A stretch of DNA of 64,000 bases from contig QKWP01001962.1 of the NCBI GenBank assembly GCA_003550325.1, positions 1-64,000 on the forward strand, given 5' to 3'. Shown here one piece after another: positions 1 through 9,472 of this stretch. The position numbers and the translations under genes are program-made. The stretch comes from Gigaspora rosea. Taxonomy: Eukaryota > Glomeromycota > Glomeromycetes > Diversisporales > Gigasporaceae. The notes under the pieces are model-generated. The model searched no databases, was not told the origin of the DNA, and saw only the letters and a list, made by a program, of their open reading frames with translations. Positions within the stretch are counted from its first letter, which is position 1; each line of letters starts with the position of its first letter.

Positions 1-122
1 CTCTATGATTGGAACAAGTGGCTTGACATCTATCTACTTTTATAGGTCTGATTAGTCATCACGTTTTCATTAGATTAATTCATCGAAAGTTCATTTCACT
101 AATAAGAAATTCTGGCATTATC

Positions 123-157
123 GTTAGGGTTGAGCTTAGGGTTAGGGTTAAGGTTAG
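123..157 (+). repeat. Interstitial telomere-like TTAGGG motifs
   Basis: Two to three TTAGGG-like units (GTTAGGGTT, TTAGGGTTAGGGTTAAGG) sit close to the window start. TTAGGG is the common fungal telomere repeat. Only a few degenerate units are present, so this is an interstitial scar or chance motif rather than a chromosome end. Related CCCTAA units occur at 33,057-33,070. Confidence 0.5.
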
Positions 158-167
158 TGCAATTTTT

Positions 168-341
168 AAAAAAAAACTTATTGACGAACTACAGCTATCT
201 TTTCCTGAAGTTCTTTCGGTTTCATCCTAAAAGCCACCTAACATTTCGTTGTCTTTGGAAATTCATTCTGAAAATAGCGATCTAATTTTTGAAGAACTAG
301 AAGATTCATAAGACGATACCGAAAGGATTTCAGAAATTGTG
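168..341 (+). pseudogene. Unrecognised decayed coding fragment
   Basis: A 58-codon stretch reads in one frame with two in-frame TAA codons (228-230 and 309-311). Its composition is protein-like: acidic, with runs such as DLIFEELEDS and FPEVLS. It ends at GTG|GTAAAT, which could be a splice donor. Both stops could come from CAA by C-to-T change. I do not recognise the family. It may be the remains of an exon or only a chance open stretch. Confidence 0.25.
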
Positions 342-642
342 GTAAATTAATCTTATCAGTAAATTACTTGCCAGTGAAATGGCATGGATCCGAATTATTG
401 TAATATGATTTGTGGTGATATGTTTTCCATTTTAGATCATTAATTATTACAGCATATCCGTAATTTAATTAATTATAGCAGCATAATTCAATAATTACAA
501 TAATTTATAGCATCGACCTTGCATAAAGTACCATGGCACTTATTCATGAACTTTTTCTGTTTTTTTTTGGAGATACTTTATGTATGGACAATATTGTATA
601 TGCTTGTAAATTCAATTAAATCTTAAATATAACCTATTTTCT

Positions 643-680
643 GTTCCTGGTTTTAGCGCAACTTCGTTGCGCAGCTACCT
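643..680. repeat. GC-rich hairpin repeat, copy 1
   Basis: Dispersed repeat of the form GTTCCTGGTTTTAGC-hairpin-AGCTACC. The hairpin is GCGCAAC-TTC-GTTGCGC (656-672), a perfect 7-bp stem. Copies 2 and 3 are at 3,957-3,995 and 32,994-33,030. Relative to copy 2 the fifth stem pair is A-T instead of G-C, so both strands of the stem changed together. It lies directly against the truncated recombinase fragment. Confidence 0.7.
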
Positions 681-945
681 TATTTACTAAGATATCTATT
701 AATTCTGTCAATTGCCTGTTTATTGTTGTGGCCTTGTATTCACCACCACCTTTCTTTGTCATTTGCGCAACATATTCGCATATTTGTTGCTCAATAAGAT
801 GAGGATCTTCGATCGATTCAAGTGGTGTAACATAATTATACTTGGTTCGAAATTCTTCAGACTTCCTCATCCAGTTTTGTGTAGACTTTTCCGTATTGTA
901 AACTACAGCTTTTTTCCTGTACAAATCCAGTTCTGTTCTATTTCA
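681..945 (-). pseudogene. Tyrosine recombinase N-terminal (core-binding) fragment
   Basis: The minus-strand frame runs from about 945 to the stop at 634. It contains KSTQNWMRKSEEFRTKYNY, then a block ending TTINRQLTELIDILV. This resembles the N-terminal helical DNA-binding domain of eukaryotic tyrosine recombinases of the Crypton/DUF3504 (ZMYM/QRICH1-like) type: a KST-x-W opening helix, a variable acidic middle, and a helix ending in a hydrophobic run. The family call is from memory of the pattern and is tentative. The first ATG-like position is actually TTG, and an in-frame TGA lies just upstream, so a spliced 5' exon or truncation is likely. The catalytic R-H-R-Y half is missing: the frame runs directly into the hairpin repeat at 643-680, which supplies the last residues. 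This is therefore a fragment cut by, or ending at, that repeat. Confidence 0.45.
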
Positions 946-2490
946 GACCTTGGCATCATATTGGTATCAGTATTTAAGGTTGTTTTCTTCAGAAGTACTT
1001 TCAGAGATATAATTACATGCACTAGTAAAAATAGGAACTGATGTGTTATGAAAGTTTTTCTTTTTTTGCAGTTGGTTTGGCATTTTTAAGAAAGAAAGTT
1101 GAAAAGAGAAAATATCAGTGGGAAATCACGGACGTTAGGATCCAGGGGATAAAACAGATATTTATTATTGTTTTATGCTAAGTAATGGCTTACTGATTAT
1201 GTCCTGGTAGTGATTTCAAAAACAATTTTTTGTCTGAGCGAAGAATGTTTATAATGGTTTTTGAATAGCCTGGTTAAGCCTCAAACAGTTTAGAATAACA
1301 AGGCTGACACTTTTTGGTGACATCGCTAAACTTCAATAGAAAGCTACTCATCAACGGAAATTTATGGAACTAAACTAACACGAACAAACATTGCTCCCAC
1401 AGCTCCACTTTTTCAAACTTTAGATTAGCGGAAATTATACAAAATTTTTCGCCAAATTTATTTTTGATAATCTTAATTTAAAAAATAGAACAGTGCTAAT
1501 TCATGATAGAATACGGTATTAATAAATCAATATCAAACACCAAAATTTTTTTGGACCTCTGATCTATACTGATAGAATGTCTAACCCATCTTCCTAACTC
1601 TTGTTAAATATATATTTACCAGGAACGAATGCAATGAGTGCATGGTTTTACGCTGTTTGGAGTGGTATTGTCCGCAAAATCTTAAGTTTGATTGGTCCGC
1701 ATGACTTATTCATCAAATTTCATCAAATTTTGGTTATTTTTCTCACATGATTTCTTCACATGCGAATTCGTCACGCCTTATATCAGTATTCTTATATGGC
1801 ATAGATTGACAAATGTGTAAATACATAATTGTTAAATATAACGATAAGAACCAGAAATATTATCGCTGCAATAACTAATGATATTAAAAGCAAGAATTTT
1901 AGACGCAAAAATTGGTGACCCGTTGCAAATTAATTTGACTATTTACTTGATATTTGGCACTTTTCATTTTTTTTTCGTAGGATTTTTTATTGGGTTGATT
2001 AAATGATAATCACTGATCATCAAAGACAATAACGAAAATAATTTTCGGATAACTGGATAAACTGATGATTAGTTATATGATGCATTATAAACTTTGTTTA
2101 ATTCGCTAATGCAAGTCAATAAAGTTTTATGCCTTGCTTGATACCAAAAAGACCAAGTAAAATTTTTACTTAAGTTCCCAAATATCAATAGATTGTGATT
2201 ATACTATCAAGTTGTTAGCCGTAAAAAAGTAGAAGTAACATGTATGCAAAAAATCCTATTGTTTCTTTGATTGAATAATATAATCATAATTGGGCACGCC
2301 AAATGTTCAATCTTGTACTGATTCAAGACAAGAATTGTCTTAATACCGGTATATGAAAATATTAAAGTAAATTAACAAAACGGTCAGATGTTACTTGTAT
2401 AGAAAAAAAATACTTATTAATCCAGCTAAGCTAAATAGTTGTTCACATGAACACTAGTAGACATAATAGCTAGATAATCTTGTATTTGCT
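946..2490. other. Gene-free AT-rich stretch with a duplicated module
   Basis: No supported gene. Positions 1,157-1,268 match 4,182-4,455: shared pieces are TTTATTATTG, TAATGGCTTACTGATTATG and a block ending in AATGTTTATAATGG. The second copy is longer by an internal insertion and ends about 90 bp before the signal-peptide exon. Positions 1,960-2,040 resemble 9,660-9,760 (GGATTTTTTA...GATAA...CACTGATC). Confidence 0.5.
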
Positions 2491-2612
2491 TATAGGCATT
2501 GTTTGGAACACGAGTTTGAGGCAAGATAATAGTTAATTTAAATTATTAAAAATCCTCGGCTAAATTAATCATTAGCTTGTTTCAAACTCGTGTTCCAAAA
2601 TAATGCCCATAA
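2491..2612. mobile_element. Foldback MITE
   Basis: About 120 bp with long inverted ends. The left arm contains GGAACACGAGTTTGA and the right arm TCAAACTCGTGTTCC, flanked by TAGGCATT and AATGCCCA. No coding capacity. The target duplication is unclear. Confidence 0.7.
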
Positions 2613-3182
2613 GGCGTTATTTCGCACACAAATTGTAAATCAACTGATCACGCCATTGCTGTCATTAATAAATTTCTCTATTTATTAACGTTAACAACAG
2701 CCCATTCTCATTATACATTAAACGTGATTTAAAAATTGTTTAACAAACTAAGGGGTTTGTAATTGAATTTTAACAAAAACAACATTTTATAGTTGTTTCA
2801 AAATCAGTATTATCATAATAATATTTAGTTTATTTGATATTTATTATTAGGACCGACGGTCCTTTCGGTCCGTCCTAAAAAGGACCGGACTGGCCCAGTC
2901 CCTGGACGGATCGGACAATTAACAGCCCTAGTTTGACTCATTAGCCTGTAAATCGCTCGTCAATTAACACTGCCGCATTTTTTTTTTTTTGCACATAAAT
3001 AAGCATAATCTTCAATGCAGATTTAAGAAATCTATCGCTATTTCCATCTATTACTGTAATACTCTATGCATGTACGTATGAACTTATGATAATTTTCAAT
3101 TTATACTATATTTTAATACAAATGTAATAATCAACGCATTATATAAACCATGATTTTTTACAGTGAAATTATGATAATTCAT
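2613..3182. other. AT-rich intergenic sequence with GGACCG palindromes
   Basis: No gene seen. Positions 2,850-2,925 hold short inverted GGACCGACGGTCC/GGTCCGTCC motifs and related GGACTGGCCCAGTCC. These resemble degenerate transposon-end sequence such as that at 59,615-59,722. Confidence 0.35.
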
Positions 3183-3186
3183 TCAA

Positions 3187-3215
3187 GTTGACGGTAAAGT
3201 CAACAGATCGAAAAA
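3187..3215. repeat. GTTGAC...GTCAAC hairpin motif, copy 1
   Basis: The inverted repeat GTTGAC-ggtaaa-GTCAAC is followed by AGATCGAAAA. The same block recurs at 33,089-33,115, where the palindrome is longer (TTTTCGA...TCGAAAA outside the GTTGAC arms). Both copies lie in GC-richer islands that also carry the GCGCGAC hairpin repeat, so the two motifs may be parts of one mobile unit. Confidence 0.55.
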
Positions 3216-3396
3216 GGGAGCTAAGCAGGGAAGCCCCGGCGTGGCGGCAATCACAGGAAACCAAGATGCTGGCGGGAAAAAACCAGTTCAATCACTATCC
3301 AGTTTGAGGAAGGCGCAGGGTGAAGATAAGTATTAATCAATTGCCTAATTGGGATGTTTCACATGAAAATTAATATAACAAAAGATTTATTGTAGA

Positions 3397-3648
3397 TATA
3401 AACGCACAGACATTAGGAAGGACTACGGCGGCCCCAGAAAGGAAGCAAATTTGCACCCGGCCCTCCCTGCCCCACTGAATCCTGCCATTTTGCAACCGTC
3501 CATGTCTACAGCCGGCCTGCATTACGCAAGTGGGAAACCACCGGCTAATCTAATACATCAATCTACATCAATCTCAAGCAGCAACAGCTTGACTGCAAAC
3601 TCAGGGTCGACAGCCGACCCGCATATGCGGGTGGGAAACACCGGCTGA
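3397..3648 (+). pseudogene. GC-rich exon-like open frame, unrecognised
   Basis: After a plausible acceptor (TTTATTGTAG at 3,386-3,395) the plus strand is open to TGA at 3,646. The protein starts YKRTDIRKDYGGP, continues with proline/alanine-rich and serine/asparagine-rich segments, and ends MRVGNTG. Base composition is far richer in G+C than the surroundings. An internal imperfect duplication (acagccgg...accaccggct near 3,509-3,546 and acagccgac...acaccggctg near 3,609-3,647) encodes TAGLHYASGKPPAN and TADPHMRVGNTG. The upstream frame 3,200-3,330 is also open (SKKGAKQGSPGVAAITG), but the donor is not a clean GT. It could be a degraded exon of a repeated gene family or transposon-internal sequence. 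I do not recognise the product. Confidence 0.35.
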
Positions 3649-3655
3649 CCCTACA
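3609..3655. repeat. Nested palindrome (cloverleaf-like)
   Basis: AGGGTC and AGCCG are followed by the perfect 16-bp palindrome ACCCGCATATGCGGGT, then CGGCT and GACCCT. The outer arms pair with each other around the central palindrome, giving a nested structure. Confidence 0.6.
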
Positions 3656-3956
3656 AATAGCCAAATCAATTATACATCAAATGCACTGATGTATGCTGTA
3701 TATCACGCTAATAAAGTTCAATATCCGGCATTGTATGCTGGTGTGCTTCCAAATATGTATGAATCACGAGTGTGCGATCCTGTTCGATTTATACTATATT
3801 TCACTACAGATGTAATAAATAAAAGAGGCACGTAAGCACCTCCAGTTACACTAGTGCTATATTAAACAATAAATATATTGATCCATTAGATATTCAAAAT
3901 ATGGTATTTTATTTCCTATTTACGTTTACTTGGACATTTGTTAACTATACACCATC

Positions 3957-3995
3957 GTTCCTGGTTTCTAGCGCGACTGCGTCGCGCAGCTACCT
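3957..3995. repeat. GC-rich hairpin repeat, copy 2
   Basis: Hairpin GCGCGAC-TGC-GTCGCGC at 3,971-3,987 inside the conserved frame GTTCCTGGTTTCTA...AGCTACCTTATTA. The stem is perfect. Copy 1 keeps the stem with a compensating pair; copy 3 has one broken pair. Confidence 0.75.
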
Positions 3996-4457
3996 TATTA
4001 TTATAAAGGAGCACCTTAGCCTGGGAAACATTGATTATCTCAGCCAATATTTAAATATTATAATATCCAAAATTTAATTTTGAGGTATTCATAAATTCAC
4101 TGCAATGTTACAAAAAATTTATCTAAAATTGCATATCATACTTATATTTCGATTAATACATTTATCTTGTTTTTATATATAGATTTATTATTGTTTATGC
4201 TGAGCAATGGCTTAAAAATTTACTGATTATGCTAGGTAAATATTATCTTGCTAATCATAATCAATAAACATTTAAGCCATTACTTGTTAATTGTATGAAA
4301 TGCTGTTTGCATCTGAATGAAGTTATATATGGTCTGACTTTAAGCCCATTGGCTTAGAGACCACAAGGCTAAAGTTTACTGATAATTGGTTCTAAAATAG
4401 GCTTATTGTTTGTATCCGAGTGAAGAAATGTTTATAGTGGCTTTTGAAATGAATTAT

Positions 4458-4465
4458 TATATAAA
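4458..4465 (+). promoter_or_regulatory. Probable TATA box of the micro-exon gene
   Basis: TATATAAA lies about 85 bp upstream of the ATG at 4,549. A C/T-rich tract (ACATTTCCTTTCG) and an A-rich leader lie between them. The spacing fits a fungal core promoter with initiation near 4,490-4,510. This is inferred from motif and spacing only. Confidence 0.5.
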
Positions 4466-4548
4466 CGACGCATTTTTACTCGTTACTTAACATTTCCTTT
4501 CGTTTTTTCAAAAGAAAAAGATTTTTATCAAACTTTTTTACGAAAAAA

Positions 4549-4623
4549 ATGCAATTTGTAAAAGTCTTGACAATTTTGGTGCTAATTGTTCAATTGGCAA
4601 TTATTGCCCCTTCTTGGGCATAT
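4549..4623 (+). CDS. Signal-peptide exon 1 of a putative micro-exon gene
   Basis: ATG at 4,549 opens a typical secretory signal peptide. It has a short polar start (MQFVK), a hydrophobic core (VLTILVLIVQLAIIA) and a cleavage-like end PSWA-Y. Two donors are possible. GT at 4,624 (TAT|GTAAAA) ends the exon in phase 0, right after the signal peptide plus one Tyr. GT at 4,638 (GAG|GTATTT) ends it in phase 2. Only phase 0 keeps all following three-base exons open; phase 2 meets TGA at once. Unspliced, the frame stops after 34 codons. The layout of one secretion exon followed by many tiny symmetric exons recalls schistosome micro-exon genes, and more loosely the repeat-containing SP7-type secreted effectors of Rhizophagus. 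No homology to either is claimed. Expression is unproven. Confidence 0.6.
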
Positions 4624-4725
4624 GTAAAAAAAACGAGGTATTTAAATAATTAATCTTATTACTGAATATAACATTTTTAATTATTTATGATGATCTTATT
4701 ATTGAATAAATACTCTAATTATTAG

Positions 4726-4728
4726 CCC
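4726..4728 (+). CDS. Micro-exon 1 (CCC), first of the array
   Basis: ATTAG|CCC|GTGAGTATAAG: acceptor AG at 4,724-4,725, a three-base exon, then a near-consensus donor. The intron from exon 1 contains no other AG, so this is the first possible acceptor. It precedes the first full higher-order repeat. Confidence 0.5.
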
Positions 4729-4809
4729 GTGAGTATAAGACTATTTTATAATTAAAGTTTTATAATAATCTAAGTAAATATTTTCTATTTTTATATGTTT
4801 AATTACTAG

Positions 4810-6502
4810 CTGGTGAGTATAAACTATTTTACAAATTAAAGTTTTATAATCTTAAGTAAACCTTTTCTAATTTTTATATGAAAATTAAATACTAGAACGT
4901 GTGTATAAGGCAATTTTATAAATTAAAAATCTTTATAATAATCTAAGTAAACCTTTCTAATTTTATATGTTAATTAATTACTAGCTCGTGAGTATAAGAC
5001 TATTTTACAAATTAAAGTCTTTATAATCTAAGTAAACCTTTTCTAATTTTTATATGAAAATTAAATACTAGAACGTGTGTATAAGACTATTTATAAATTA
5101 AAGTTCTTTATAATAATCTAAGTAAACCTTTTTCTAATTTTTGTATGTAAATTGAATTCTATGTTGTGAGTATAAGACTATTTTACGAATTAAAACTTTA
5201 TAATAATCTTCTGTTAAATAAAATATCTCTATGTAAATGAAATTACTAGATAGTAAGTATAGAATTATTTTATAAATTAAAAATTTATAATAATCTATCA
5301 AGTAAATAAAATATTTCTAATTACTCTAATTATTTAAAATTACTAGAACGTGAGTATAATACTAATTTATATTAAAAAATCATATACAGTCAAACCTCGT
5401 TATAGTCACTCTTGAAATAGTTTAACCTTGATATAATCACTATTTTTTGATTTAACGACTGTATTATAAAATCATAAAATTTTCACCCTTATATTATAAT
5501 CACCAGACTTTTGTTTTACAAATTGGTGCTATTTCGAGATTTGACTGTAATAATATTAATGAAATAAAATAATCTTAATTATTTCTATATAAATTAATTT
5601 AGGTGGGAAGTATACAGCTATTTTGTAGATTAAAGCTTCATAATAATTTACTGTCAATTAAACATCTCTAATTGTTTTATGTAAATTAAATTATTAGATG
5701 GTGAGTATTTATAGATTAAAAGATTTATACGTAATAATCCCCTGTCGCACTAAGTGTCACTCATGACTACCTTCATCATTATTTTTTACACGTGATTAAC
5801 CATATTTATAATCATCATATTGTGACCGGGAATCTTCCCACAAAAGATTCCCGGTCTCATATTGATCATCGGGAAACTCTAATTTTTAACTCTTAATTTT
5901 TATTTGAATCATTTTCTTTTTTGTATTTTTCACGTTTTATCTAAAGAACTTTAAAAGCCAAAGTAAATAGGCACAATAAAATGAAGCAAAAAAAAGGCAC
6001 GATATGAGCAAAGTGAAAGAGTTTGAAAAAAAGTTAAACGTAGAAGTAAAAATTAAAGGCGATAAAAAGACAAAAACAATAAAAATGATGTAAATAAAAA
6101 ATAAATAAATAAAGCGAAGCCCAAAAGTTAGTAAAGCACAATACGAATATAAATATGGAACACGTGTAAAAATAATGGTATGGTAGTCCGATTAACATCT
6201 AGTGACATGCTCCTGGGGATTATTTATTTATTTCCTGTGGGAAATTATAACGGAGTTTACCGATGATCATAGTACGTGGATGGCCCTTCAGGCCATCCAT
6301 GTGCTATGATCATCGGTAAACTCTGTTATAATTTCTACTCCCCCAGGAAATAAATAATACTAATCTACTGTCAATTAAACATTTCTAATATATTTGCAAA
6401 TTAAATTACTAGCATGTGAGTCTAAGACTAATTTATAATAGAAACATTATAATAATTTGCTAAATAAAGCATTTCTAATTATTTCTATATAATTATTAGT
6501 CG
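4810..6502 (+). CDS. Micro-exon higher-order repeat 1 (11 single-codon exons)
   Basis: Eleven units, each AG|NNN|GT. Exon starts: CTG 4810, AAC 4896, CTC 4985, AAC 5072, GTT 5163, ATA 5250, AAC 5347, GTG 5603, ATG 5698, CAT 6413, TCG 6500. In phase 0 these read LNLNVINVMHS. Most introns are 78-94 nt, with GTGAGTAT or GTGTGTAT donors and TACTAG-type acceptors. Many have a CTAAT branch-like box about 25 nt before the AG. Two introns are longer because they carry a MITE (5,387-5,547) or a composite insertion (5,739-6,350). Two units are damaged: GTT 5163 has acceptor AT instead of AG, and GTG 5603 has donor GG instead of GT. Skipping either three-base exon would keep the frame. No transcript evidence is available, so splicing is inferred from signals alone. 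Confidence 0.55.
5387..5547. mobile_element. Tc1/mariner (pogo-like) MITE in a micro-exon intron
   Basis: TA target site, then terminal inverted repeats CAGTCAAACCTCG...CGAGATTTGACTG, then TA. 161 bp, non-coding. It sits in the intron between AAC 5347 and GTG 5603. Copies at the same place in the other blocks: 7,159-7,314, 8,290-8,444, 10,330-10,485 and 11,461-11,615. Truncated left ends occur at 9,448 and 12,619. It therefore inserted before the higher-order repeat was amplified. Confidence 0.8.
5739..6350. mobile_element. Composite insertion with inverted ends and a foldback
   Basis: This is absent from the matching intron in the next block (7,500). It begins CCCCTGTCGCAC. Inverted arms pair 5,739-5,795 with 6,165-6,218 (ATTATTTTTTACACGTG against CACGTGTAAAAATAAT). 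It continues into a foldback whose arms (AACGGAGTTTACCGATGATC / GATCATCGGTAAACTCTG) meet at GGATGGCC-cttca-GGCCATCC near 6,285. A smaller hairpin, ACCGGGAATCTT...AAGATTCCCGGT, lies at 5,824-5,857. No coding capacity is seen. Confidence 0.7.
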
Positions 6503-6580
6503 GTTAGTATTAACCTATTTTTAAATTAAAAGTTTTATAATAATCGACTATAATTAAACTATGTGTTAATTAAATACTAG

Positions 6581-7641
6581 CTGGTGAGTGTAATACTATT
6601 TTACAAATTATAATCTTTATAATCTTAAGTAAACCTTTTCTAATTTTTATATGAAAATTAAATACTAGAACGTGTGTATAAGGCAATTTTATAAATTAAA
6701 AATCTTTATAATAATCTAAGTAAACCTTTCTAATTTTTATATGTTAATTAATTACTAGCTCGTGAGTATAAGACTATTTTACAAATTAAAGTCTTTATAA
6801 TCTAAGTAAACTTTTTCTAATTTTTATATGAAAATTAAATACTAGAACGTGTGTATAAGACTATTTATAAATTAAAGTTCTTTATAATAATCTAAGTAAA
6901 CCTTTTTCTAATTTTTGTATGTAAATTGAATTCTAGGTTGTGAGTATAAGACTATTTTACGAATTAAAACTTTATAATAATCTTCTGTTAAATAAAATAT
7001 CTCTATGTAAATGAAATTACTAGAGAGTAAGTATAGAATTATTTTACAAATTAAAAATTTATAATAATCTATCAAGTAAATAAAATATTTCTAATTACTC
7101 TAATTATTTAAATTACTAGAACGTGAGTATAACACTAATTTATATTAAAAATCTTATCCAGTCAAACCTCGTTATAGTCACTCTTGTAATAGTTTCAACC
7201 TTGATATAAATCACTATTTTTAGATTTAACTATTATAAATCATAAAATTTTCACCCTTATATGATAATCACCAGATTTTTGTTTACAAATTGGTGGTATA
7301 TCGAGATTTGACTGTAATAATATTAATTAAATAAAATAATCTTAATTACTTCTATATGAATTAATTTAGGTGGTAAGTATACAGCTATTTGGTAGATTAA
7401 AGCTTCATAATGATTTACTGTTAATTAAACATTCTAATTATTTTATGTAAATTAAATTATTAGATGGTGAGTATTTATAGATTAAAAGACTATACGTAAT
7501 AATCTATCAATTAAACATTTCTAATATATTTGCAAATTGAATTACCAGCATGTGAGTCTAAGATTAATTTATAATAGAAACTTTATAATAATTTACTATT
7601 AAATAAAGCATTTCTGATTATTTCTATATAATTATTAGTCG
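6581..7641 (+). CDS. Micro-exon higher-order repeat 2 (11 single-codon exons)
   Basis: A second copy of the 11-unit block with every splice signal intact. Exon starts: CTG 6581, AAC 6669, CTC 6759, AAC 6846, GTT 6937, AGA 7024, AAC 7120, GTG 7370, ATG 7464, CAT 7549, TCG 7639. The reading is LNLNVRNVMHS. The only exon difference from repeat 1 is ATA to AGA, which changes the residue. The repair-type differences (AG at 6,935 and GT at 7,373, where repeat 1 has AT and GG) show that this copy keeps the ancestral signals. The distance to the next block is 1,139 bp. It shares the MITE in the AAC-GTG intron. Confidence 0.55.
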
Positions 7642-7719
7642 GTGAGTATTAGGCTATTTGTAAATTAAAAGTTTTATAATTATCGACTATAATTAAACTA
7701 TGTGTTAATTAAATACTAG

Positions 7720-8253
7720 CTGGTGAGTGTAATACTATTTTACAAATTAAAACCTTTATAATCTAAGTAAGCTTTTTCTAATCTTTATCTGAAAATTAAA
7801 TACTAGAACGTGTGTATAAACTATTTTATAAATTAAAAATCTTTATAATAATCCAAGTATACCTTTCTAATTTTTATGTTAATTAACTACTAGCTCGTGA
7901 GTATAAGACAATTTTACAAATTAAAGTCTTTATAATCTAAGTAAACCTTTTCTAATTTTTATATGAAAATTAAATACTAGAACATGTGTATAAGGCTATT
8001 TATAAATCAAAAATTTTTTAATAATCTAAGTAAACCTTTTTCTAATTTTTGTATGTAAATTGAATTCTAGGTTGTGAGTATAAGGCTATTTTACGAATTA
8101 AAACTTTATAATAATCTACTGTTAAATAAAATATCTCTATGTAAATGAAATTACTAGATAGTAAGTATAGAATTATTTTATAAATTAAAAACTATATAAT
8201 AATCTATCAAATAAATAAAATATCTCTAATTATTCTAATTAAAATTACTAGAA
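7720..8253 (+). CDS. Micro-exon higher-order repeat 3 (partial, 7 units)
   Basis: Exon starts: CTG 7720, AAC 7807, CTC 7894, AAC 7981, GTT 8071, ATA 8158, AA 8252. AAC 7981 has donor AT instead of GT, although a GT two bases further on could make a five-base exon. The last unit has lost one base (AG|AA|GTGAGT) and would shift the frame if included. After this point the order departs from the 11-unit pattern. Confidence 0.5.
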
Positions 8254-8499
8254 GTGAGTATAATACTAATTTATGTTAAAAATCTTATACAGTCAAACCT
8301 CGTTATAGTCACTCTTGAAATAGTTTCAACCTTGATATAATCACTATTTTTAGGTTTAACTATTATAAATTATAAACTTTTCACCCTTATATTATAATCA
8401 CCAGATTTTGCTTTACAAATTGATGGTATTTCGAGATTTGACTGTAATAATATTAATTAAATAAAACATCTTAATTATCTCTATTTAAATTAAATTTAG

Positions 8500-9411
8500 G
8501 CGGTAAGTATACAGCTATTTTGTAGATTAAAAGCTTCATAATAATTTACTGTTAATTAAATATCTCTAATAATTTTATGTAAATTAAATTATTAGCTGGT
8601 GAGTATAAAACTATTTTATAAATTAAAAGCTTTATGCGTAAACATCTACAATAATTAAACATTTCTAATGTATCTCTAATTATTAGACCGTGAGTATAAG
8701 GCCATTTTATAAATTAGGGTCTATAATAATCTCTTTTAAATAAAATTTTTAATTATTTAAATGCATATTAAATTATTAGCTCGTGAGTAAAAACTATTTT
8801 TGTAAATTAAAAATACTTTATAATAATATACGATTAAATAAAACATGCTAATTATTTGTGTAAATTAAATTATTAGGACGTGAGTATAAAATAATTATAT
8901 ATATTAGAAATTTTATAATTAAACATCTCTAATTATTAGCCCGTGAGTATAAGGCCATTTTATAAATTAGGGTCTATAATAATCTCTTTTAATTAAAACC
9001 TTTAATTATTTATATGCACATTAAATTATTAGCTCGTGAGTAAAAACTATTTTGTAAATTAAATATACTTTATAATAATATACGATTAATAAAACATGCT
9101 AATTATTTGTGTAAATTAAATTATTAGGCGGTGAGTATAAAATAATTTTATAAATTAGAAATTTTATAATAACTACTATTAATTAAACATTCTAATATAT
9201 TTGAAAAACTAAATTTTTAGACTGTGAGTATAAAACTATTGATAAATTAAAGCTTTATAATCTACTACTAAATAAACATCTCTAATTATTTTATGTAAAT
9301 GAAATTACTAGGGAGTAAGTATAGAATTATTTTATAAATTAAAAACTTTATAATATCAATCAAGTAAATAAAACATCTCTAATTATTCTAATTGTTTAAA
9401 ATTACTAGAAT
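8500..9411 (+). CDS. Micro-exon tail block (11 further single-codon units)
   Basis: Exon starts: GCG 8500, CTG 8596, ACC 8687, CTC 8780, GAC 8877, CCC 8940, CTC 9033, GCG 9128, ACT 9221, GGA 9312, AAT 9409. All have AG acceptors and GTGAGT or GTAAGT donors. Intron sequences of the last three match those around GTT, ATA and AAC of the main repeat, so this is a diverged further block. The three exon bases are the least conserved part of each unit, while flanking signals are nearly invariant. No terminal exon with a stop codon is seen: after AAT the intron runs into a truncated MITE (9,448) and a transposon-like element (9,473). Confidence 0.5.
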
Positions 9412-9472
9412 GTGAGTATAATACTAATTTATGTTAAAAATCTTATACAGTCAAACCTTGTTATAATTGTCG

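Noticed and set aside
123..157. Window start as a chromosome end
   Set aside because: Only two or three imperfect TTAGGG units, with ordinary sequence on both sides.
712..1041. Plus-strand open frame of 109 codons
   Set aside because: It is antisense to the recombinase fragment, which has the better protein-like pattern.
4549..4653. Exon 1 as a complete 34-codon secreted peptide gene
   Set aside because: Possible, but the splice donors at 4,624 or 4,638 and the ordered acceptor-donor array downstream fit a spliced gene better.
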